Below are positions 4,159 to 9,032 of a stretch of 9,032 nucleotides of DNA, in pieces (position 1 is the stretch's first letter; each line of letters starts with the position of its first letter). The notes beneath the pieces are model-generated. The model ran no database searches and was not told the origin of the DNA. It was given only the letters and a program-made list of their open reading frames with translations. The stretch is from contig JAKJGA010000065.1 in the NCBI GenBank assembly GCA_022704645.1, positions 1 through 9,032 on the forward strand, in the 5' to 3' direction. This DNA is from Spirochaetota bacterium (GTDB taxonomy: Bacteria; Spirochaetota; UBA4802; JAFGJZ01). The position numbers and the translations under genes were made by a program.

Positions 4159-5940
4159 TTATTCTAAAATAAATAATTTCTGCCCGTCGTCTTTTCCGCC
4201 GTGAATAATTCCGTCTTCAACATAAACTCCGAGCGTGCGGTGATTATCCTTGGTCATTCTCTTTAAACGCAGAGCATCAAAAATAGAATTGTCATCATAT
4301 AGATACGAGAACACAGCGGGAAAAACATCCTGAAATATTTTAATATCATATTTCTCTGAGACATTCTTTTCGGGCCATCTAATTGCCAGAAACATTCCAA
4401 ATCTGTCCTGAATATCATATCTGTCAAGATCTGCCGCCTTGAAATTTCCTCGGCCGCGGCTTAAACCGTAACCGGTTTTAGTCATAAACGGTCCGTGATC
4501 TCCTGCAAATATTACAATCGCATCAGGATTCTTTTTTAGTATTTCTTCGACATTCAGCCGCATCTCTGCATTAGCATTATTAATTCTGCCGAGATAACCT
4601 TCTCTCTCTTTAGACTGGTCTTCTTCAGTAAGTCCCTGTCCGCTCGGGCCGTGTCCGGGATAGCAGCTGTGAGAATAAAGCATAACCGGATTCTCACTGT
4701 TTCTGCCGATTGCTTTATTTTTTTCTTCAAGAAATGATTCATACTTAACGTCTTCAAAACTGACTGTGTCGGTGAATTCTCCCATCAGCACGGCTTTCAC
4801 AAGAACCTTCGAATCCATGACGCCTAGCGGCAGAGGAAAGCAGTAATCACTTTCAATCTGGCTTAACGGAAGCCCGCGCAAATACCAGCTGCTGTGATAA
4901 ACGGAATATGTTTTATATCCCTGTTTGCGGAATACTGACTGAACTGCTCCGCCTCCGGCAAGATATTTTTTGTGGCGGTAAACTTCCCTGTCGATGTTGA
5001 ACAGCTTTGAAAGAGACTGTTCAGTAGGCGCACCAAGCGAATATATTCCCTTATAGACATTGAATCCGCTGTCTTTCAGAAAGTTTATCTGATCTGTATT
5101 ATCATATCCGTAATACTTAAGCGTTTCAAAATCGGCGTATGATTCGAATATTATCAAAAGAACATCGTTCTTACGTTTAATTTCTTTGTTCTGAAGAAGT
5201 GTACTGACCTGGAATTTAGTATTAGCTTCACCGGTTTCTTCTGATGGTTTTTTCGATAAAACACCTGATACGGTATTTGCCGCAAAAAAAGCAACAACTG
5301 CAAGAACCGTGATTTTTGACGGAATAAGTTTGCGAAGAGAAAGCACAATAAGCAGTATAAGCATAACCAAGAGCTGAATTCCTATATCTCCCTTTCTATC
5401 CCAACCTCTTGAAGCGGAAACATAGGCCATCAGCATCAGCGTGCTCAAAAAACCAAGTGAAGCAGTGATAATCAGCTGTTTGGACGCAATCCTTGAAAGA
5501 AGAACAGGTATAACGATTCCTAAAACTGCGATTGATATCGCAAACAGTATAAATATAATCAGTGAATTTAAAGCTGTCAGTGATTCCTGATTTGAAAAAA
5601 TATACTGGGCAATGGGCGTCATCGGAATGAGAATAAGAGCAAAATCAGATAACGAGAATTTCTCAAAATTCTTTTCAAGGGTAAAAGCCATTCTTCTTGA
5701 AATTAATTTCCATACCATATAACCAAGAAGAAAAAAAACTGTAAACGGCAATGATATGTAAAGCATTTTAGAAGCAAAAACCGAATTTATGCTTGAAGGC
5801 AGAACGGTTGAAGCAATAAAAGAATACAAAGCGATGATGCCTGAAAAAGTTAGACCATTCATCCAGAATCCCGAAAGATTCCTCTGACTCATCCTTTTCA
5901 GCATCAAATCAAATCTTCTAAATATAGAAAAACCGCTCAT
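4159..5940 (-). CDS. LTA-synthase-type membrane phosphoglycerol transferase/sulfatase-family protein (paralogue 1)
   Basis: This 593-residue protein has an N-terminal half with about six or seven membrane segments (roughly 27-48, 60-80, 98-115, 123-147, 155-175, 184-202, 208-226). An extracytoplasmic alkaline-phosphatase-fold domain follows from about 258. Metal and active-site candidates are E266 (IFESYAD), T306 (GAPTEQSLSK, the likely nucleophile), H430 (CYPGHGPSG) and D481-H482 (AGDHGPF). LtaS-type enzymes with this plan transfer phosphoglycerol to a lipid or sugar acceptor; the exact substrate cannot be read here. The ATG at 5940 is preceded by AAAGGAG at 6 bases. It is last in the operon, 25 nt after its paralogue. 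The C-terminal block from PDAIVIFAGDHGPF to GGKDDGQKLF differs from the paralogue at only about 18 of 118 positions. Alternatives are a phosphoethanolamine transferase or another sulfatase-fold transferase. Confidence 0.85.
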   Translation of the reverse strand: MSGFSIFRRFDLMLKRMSQRNLSGFWMNGLTFSGIIALYSFIASTVLPSSINSVFASKMLYISLPFTVFFLLGYMVWKLISRRMAFTLEKNFEKFSLSDFALILIPMTPIAQYIFSNQESLTALNSLIIFILFAISIAVLGIVIPVLLSRIASKQLIITASLGFLSTLMLMAYVSASRGWDRKGDIGIQLLVMLILLIVLSLRKLIPSKITVLAVVAFFAANTVSGVLSKKPSEETGEANTKFQVSTLLQNKEIKRKNDVLLIIFESYADFETLKYYGYDNTDQINFLKDSGFNVYKGIYSLGAPTEQSLSKLFNIDREVYRHKKYLAGGGAVQSVFRKQGYKTYSVYHSSWYLRGLPLSQIESDYCFPLPLGVMDSKVLVKAVLMGEFTDTVSFEDVKYESFLEEKNKAIGRNSENPVMLYSHSCYPGHGPSGQGLTEEDQSKEREGYLGRINNANAEMRLNVEEILKKNPDAIVIFAGDHGPFMTKTGYGLSRGRGNFKAADLDRYDIQDRFGMFLAIRWPEKNVSEKYDIKIFQDVFPAVFSYLYDDNSIFDALRLKRMTKDNHRTLGVYVEDGIIHGGKDDGQKLFILE

Positions 5941-5946
5941 CGAAAT

Positions 5947-5953
5947 CTCCTTT
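5947..5953 (-). promoter_or_regulatory. Ribosome binding site of the last operon gene
   Basis: On the minus strand AAAGGAG lies 6 bases before the ATG at 5940, in the 25-nt gap after the upstream paralogue. This strong site confirms the start and contrasts with the weak signal before the upstream paralogue, so the two copies may be translated at different rates. Confidence 0.75.
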
Positions 5954-5965
5954 GTTATGCCTCAA

Positions 5966-7786
5966 TTATTCTGCTTTTTCAGAAGAAACATCTTCCGAGA
6001 GAAAAAGCTTCTGGCCGTCATCCTTTCCGCCGTGAATCATTCCGTCTTCAACATAAACTCCGAGAGTCCGGTGATTATCCTTCGTCATTCGTTTCATTCT
6101 CAGAGTATCAAACAGCGAATCATCTTCATACAGATAAGAAAGAACCGCAGGAAAAACATCCTGTAAAATTTTTATATCATACTTTTTTGACAGATTTTCT
6201 TCAGGCCATTTTATCGCAAGAAACATTCCGAATCTGTCCTGTATATCATAACGATCAAGATCGCTTGCTTTGTAACCGCCGCGGCCCTTGCTTACACCGT
6301 ATCCGGTCTTTGTCAAAAACGGTCCATGATCTCCTGCAAATATGACTATTGCATCAGGATTATTCTTTATAATTTCCTCAACATCAAGACGCATCTCATT
6401 GTTCGCTTTTTCAATATTAGAAAGATAACTCGAAAGCTGTTTAGGCTGTTCTTCAAGACTCATTCCTTTTCCGCTCGGGCTGTGGCCGGGATATGAACTC
6501 TGCGAATACATAAAAGCCGGCTCTTTAAAAATCTTTCCGATTACTTTCTTTTTCTGTTCAAGATATGAATTATAATCGATTCCTTCGAAGCTTACAGCAT
6601 CGCTGAACTCGCCCTTAAAAATAGCTCTTAATAAAACTTCCGAATCCATTGAACCGGAAGAAGCAGGGAAAGAATAATCATAACGTATCTGATTCATAGA
6701 AAGACCGCGAAGGTTCCAGTTGTTGTCAAATACTCCATGAGTCTTATATCCCTGAGCTCCAAGCAATGCATGAAGAGCAGTATTTCCGGCAAGGTACTTC
6801 TTGTGTTCCGAGACATCACGGTCTATGTTAAATGCCTTTGAAAGCGACTGCTCGGTAGGAGCACCCAAAGAATAAATTCCGCGGTACACATGAAAACCGT
6901 TTGATTTCAGATAATCCGCGTGAGATTCATTATCATATCCGAAATATTTAAGCGTTTCATTGTCCGCGTATGATTCAAATACTATAAAAAGAACATCGTT
7001 GCTGCGCTTAATTTTTTTGCCTTCAAGAACTGACGTCACCTTAAACTTTTTCACTTCATTCGATTTGCTTTCTGGAGATTTTTCGGTATCATCAGACATA
7101 ACAGCTGTAACAACACTTACACCGAAAAAAACGGTCATTGCAAGAACTGCGATCTTTGCAGGAATAAAACGGATAATCGCACAGATGATTAGAATTAAAG
7201 CCATTACGCCAAGTTGAATACCGAATATTCCTTTGATGCTCCATGCGTTCATCGATGACAACGAAGCCATATTAAGTATCATTGATAAGAAGGCTAGTGC
7301 TGCCGTCATCGAAACTTTTTTGGAAACTATTTTTGTAAGACAAACAGGGATAACAACTCCGCAAACGGCAGTAAGCACAATGAAAACTGTAAATAGAATT
7401 ACAGTTCCGTTTGCAGTTACGGAATCCTGATTTGACAATATGTACTGGGTTACCGGAGTCATCGGCAGAAGAATGAAAGCGAAATCTGAAAGCTTGAAAG
7501 ATTCAAACTCCTTTTCGAGAGAAAAGGCCATTCTTCTTGTGATAAGTTTCCAAAGAAGGAATAATAATGCAGTTAATACGGTCAGAGGCACGAATATCCA
7601 GAGTAAATACGATGTAAAAAGCGCATTGACACCGGACGGAATCAATAACGAAGCAATGAATGAATAAAAAGCAATTATACCGTTAAAAACAAGTATATTA
7701 AAGAATAATGCAGATAAATTTCTCTGCATCATTCTTTTCATAAAAATATCAATACTTCCTGAAAAAGGAAAACTAATCATAATCAC
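5966..7786 (-). CDS. LTA-synthase-type membrane phosphoglycerol transferase/sulfatase-family protein (paralogue 2)
   Basis: This is a 606-residue paralogue of the downstream gene, with the same plan: six or seven membrane segments in the first 230 residues, a short acidic/lysine-rich linker (about 231-248) and a sulfatase-fold domain. Expected active-site residues are E271 (VFESYAD), T311 (GAPTEQSLSK), H435 (SYPGHSPSG) and D486-H487. It differs from its partner near the pocket: YSQSSYPGH versus YSHSCYPGH (Q429 for H) and FDNNW versus YHSSW. It also has a short extra charged tail (EDVSSEKAE). The longest frame starts at GTG 7786; ATG 7780 is equally plausible and starts closer to the partner's. 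Neither has a strong ribosome site, so translation may be coupled to the gene ending 13 nt upstream. It probably acts on the outer face of the membrane on a phosphoglycerol-type polymer or lipid; the substrate is unknown. Confidence 0.85.
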   Translation of the reverse strand: MIMISFPFSGSIDIFMKRMMQRNLSALFFNILVFNGIIAFYSFIASLLIPSGVNALFTSYLLWIFVPLTVLTALLFLLWKLITRRMAFSLEKEFESFKLSDFAFILLPMTPVTQYILSNQDSVTANGTVILFTVFIVLTAVCGVVIPVCLTKIVSKKVSMTAALAFLSMILNMASLSSMNAWSIKGIFGIQLGVMALILIICAIIRFIPAKIAVLAMTVFFGVSVVTAVMSDDTEKSPESKSNEVKKFKVTSVLEGKKIKRSNDVLFIVFESYADNETLKYFGYDNESHADYLKSNGFHVYRGIYSLGAPTEQSLSKAFNIDRDVSEHKKYLAGNTALHALLGAQGYKTHGVFDNNWNLRGLSMNQIRYDYSFPASSGSMDSEVLLRAIFKGEFSDAVSFEGIDYNSYLEQKKKVIGKIFKEPAFMYSQSSYPGHSPSGKGMSLEEQPKQLSSYLSNIEKANNEMRLDVEEIIKNNPDAIVIFAGDHGPFLTKTGYGVSKGRGGYKASDLDRYDIQDRFGMFLAIKWPEENLSKKYDIKILQDVFPAVLSYLYEDDSLFDTLRMKRMTKDNHRTLGVYVEDGMIHGGKDDGQKLFLSEDVSSEKAE

Positions 7787-7799
7787 CGTACCGAAATAA

Positions 7800-9032
7800 T
7801 CAGATGGATTTAATTACCGACTGAATAAAATCAGCGGCGCGCTTACCGGCTTCACCCGGGTGTCTCGCAAGAGCGTCTTCGGCTTCTTTTACAACCGCGC
7901 TAAGAGCCTGTTTTTCTGAAATGCTCGAATTGATCAGCGAAACTATTTCAGAAATATCCGATTCAGCAAGAGTTTTACCGATACGGTCAAGAAGCTTGAT
8001 GTCATAAGAATCATCTTTCAAATCCATTGCTTCCCGGCCGCGTTTTTCGAACTGCGATTTAAATGTCAGAACCGGACGTTCGAAAAGAAAGAGATAATCA
8101 AAAATGATACCCGAAAAATCACTTATCATTATATCAGAATGGAACATTGAATTCAGACCGTCCTTCTCCCTGTCCCATTTAAGGCTTTCCGTTTCAGGAA
8201 AGTTTTTCATAAGTTCGTCCATAAGATTCTTTTCAGAGATAAACGATTGAGGATGAGGTCTGACAATGATATTGAATTTACCGCAATCAGAAAGAGTTTT
8301 TAGAAGTTTCTGACCGTACTTTGAAAGAAGACCGTGACTTCCCCATGTCGGAGAAACCAGAACCGTAGTCTTTTTTTCACCGAACATATTATATGTATAA
8401 CCGCTGTTTTTAAGTTTTATACGAAGCTCGTCGAGATAGGTTGAACCGATCATTTCAACCTGTTTTTTCTGAGATCTGCGTTTTTCTTCAAGCTCAGCAA
8501 TCAGATCCCTGTCTGCAGTTCCGCCTACTAAAACGCTGTCAAAATAATCAAGAGAAAAAGCCTTATAACTGAAGCATGTTCCGGTTGCGTGAGTGATATG
8601 AGAATAATGCTTAACACCCTTACTTCTTTTTATCTGAAGAACGCCGAGTCCCGGAGTAGTCATAAGAATCATTTTTGCTTTAAGTTTATTGAGAACAAAA
8701 AAAGCATTGTGCCCTTCACCGATAAATTTCTTTTCAACATGGGTAAACTCCTGAGCAAGACCCGGATCATCGTTGCGGCTTGTAAAAAACATAGTCTGAA
8801 TGCCGCGAGAATCCAGTTCTCTCAAAATCGGATGAAAAACATTCCAGTACTGTCCGCCTTCGGAATAAACTACAACATTGTATTCACGCTTAATATCCGG
8901 CATATCGCTCTTCTTGCCGAGTGATTTCATCTTTCCGTAAATAAAACTTTTAGTAACATAAATAAGAATTGTAACCATCGCAATTATAACAGATACGATC
9001 ATACTTCCGGATCCCGGATCAAGATACGCATA
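7800..9032 (-). CDS. CDP-glycerol glycerophosphotransferase-like (TagB/TagF-type) protein, 5'-partial
   Basis: Enzymes of this family (Glyphos_transf) add glycerol phosphate from CDP-glycerol during teichoic-acid-like polymer synthesis at the inner membrane face. From the ATG at 9002 there are 400 residues: a membrane segment at about 2-17, a first Rossmann-like half, and a second half with family motifs SPTWGSHG (217-224), RPHP (248-251) and SDFSG followed by FDYLFLFERPV (294-311). These are the nucleotide- and phosphate-binding region. The frame stays open to the window edge and the ten preceding codons read YAYLDPGSGS, resembling the DPG(T/S)GS motif I recall before the first membrane helix of envelope proteins. 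The true start is therefore probably upstream, although 9002 has a weak GGAAG in front. It is first of the visible operon genes. The acceptor polymer is not identifiable. Confidence 0.85.
   Translation of the reverse strand, partial: YAYLDPGSGSMIVSVIIAMVTILIYVTKSFIYGKMKSLGKKSDMPDIKREYNVVVYSEGGQYWNVFHPILRELDSRGIQTMFFTSRNDDPGLAQEFTHVEKKFIGEGHNAFFVLNKLKAKMILMTTPGLGVLQIKRSKGVKHYSHITHATGTCFSYKAFSLDYFDSVLVGGTADRDLIAELEEKRRSQKKQVEMIGSTYLDELRIKLKNSGYTYNMFGEKKTTVLVSPTWGSHGLLSKYGQKLLKTLSDCGKFNIIVRPHPQSFISEKNLMDELMKNFPETESLKWDREKDGLNSMFHSDIMISDFSGIIFDYLFLFERPVLTFKSQFEKRGREAMDLKDDSYDIKLLDRIGKTLAESDISEIVSLINSSISEKQALSAVVKEAEDALARHPGEAGKRAADFIQSVIKSI

Noticed and set aside
4554..7667. Several 64-85-codon open frames overlapping the two LTA-synthase-like genes
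   Set aside because: All are in other frames of well-supported genes, without ribosome sites or family motifs.

Overview
The window is a patch of accessory DNA made of two transposable elements, a field of short palindromes, and part of a cell-envelope glycopolymer operon. The base composition is AT-leaning, with good AGGAGG-type ribosome sites. The host is a bacterium, but I cannot name it. The palindrome-rich intergenic DNA loosely recalls Treponema-type spirochaetes, and the lipoteichoic-acid-synthase-like enzymes would also suit a Firmicute. Treat both as guesses.

Layout. Positions 1-2264 (+) hold the right part of an IS21-family element: istA, whose 5' end is cut off by the window edge, then istB, overlapping it by 4 bases, then a right end with repeated terminal motifs. 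Positions 2265-2594 hold no credible gene but a run of strong hairpins, including one full copy and the left half of a second copy of a structured palindromic repeat. Positions 2595-3978 hold a complete IS110-family element. It sits in the apical loop of the second repeat copy, whose right half resumes at 3979. Positions 3979-4158 are more hairpins, ending in a perfect 10-bp stem just past the end of the minus-strand operon. Positions 4159-9032 are three genes on the minus strand, transcribed right to left: a CDP-glycerol glycerophosphotransferase-like protein (cut by the right window edge), then two tandem paralogous membrane sulfatase-fold enzymes of the lipoteichoic acid synthase type. Gaps are 13 and 25 nt, so they probably form one operon making or decorating a phosphoglycerol-type polymer.

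The most interesting content is the IS110 element. Its 187-bp leader before the transposase folds by eye into two consecutive stem-internal-loop-hairpin units of the bridge RNA (seekRNA) type. The four internal-loop strands match, in the expected order and sense, the left target flank, the right target flank, the right element end and the left element end around a GT core. Joining the two ends through that GT creates a TTGACA-17-TATACT promoter pointing into the RNA. The empty-site hairpin, the guides and the promoter spacing all favour the same boundaries. The insertion site is a palindromic repeat, and the two target guides correspondingly carry the same 7-mer.
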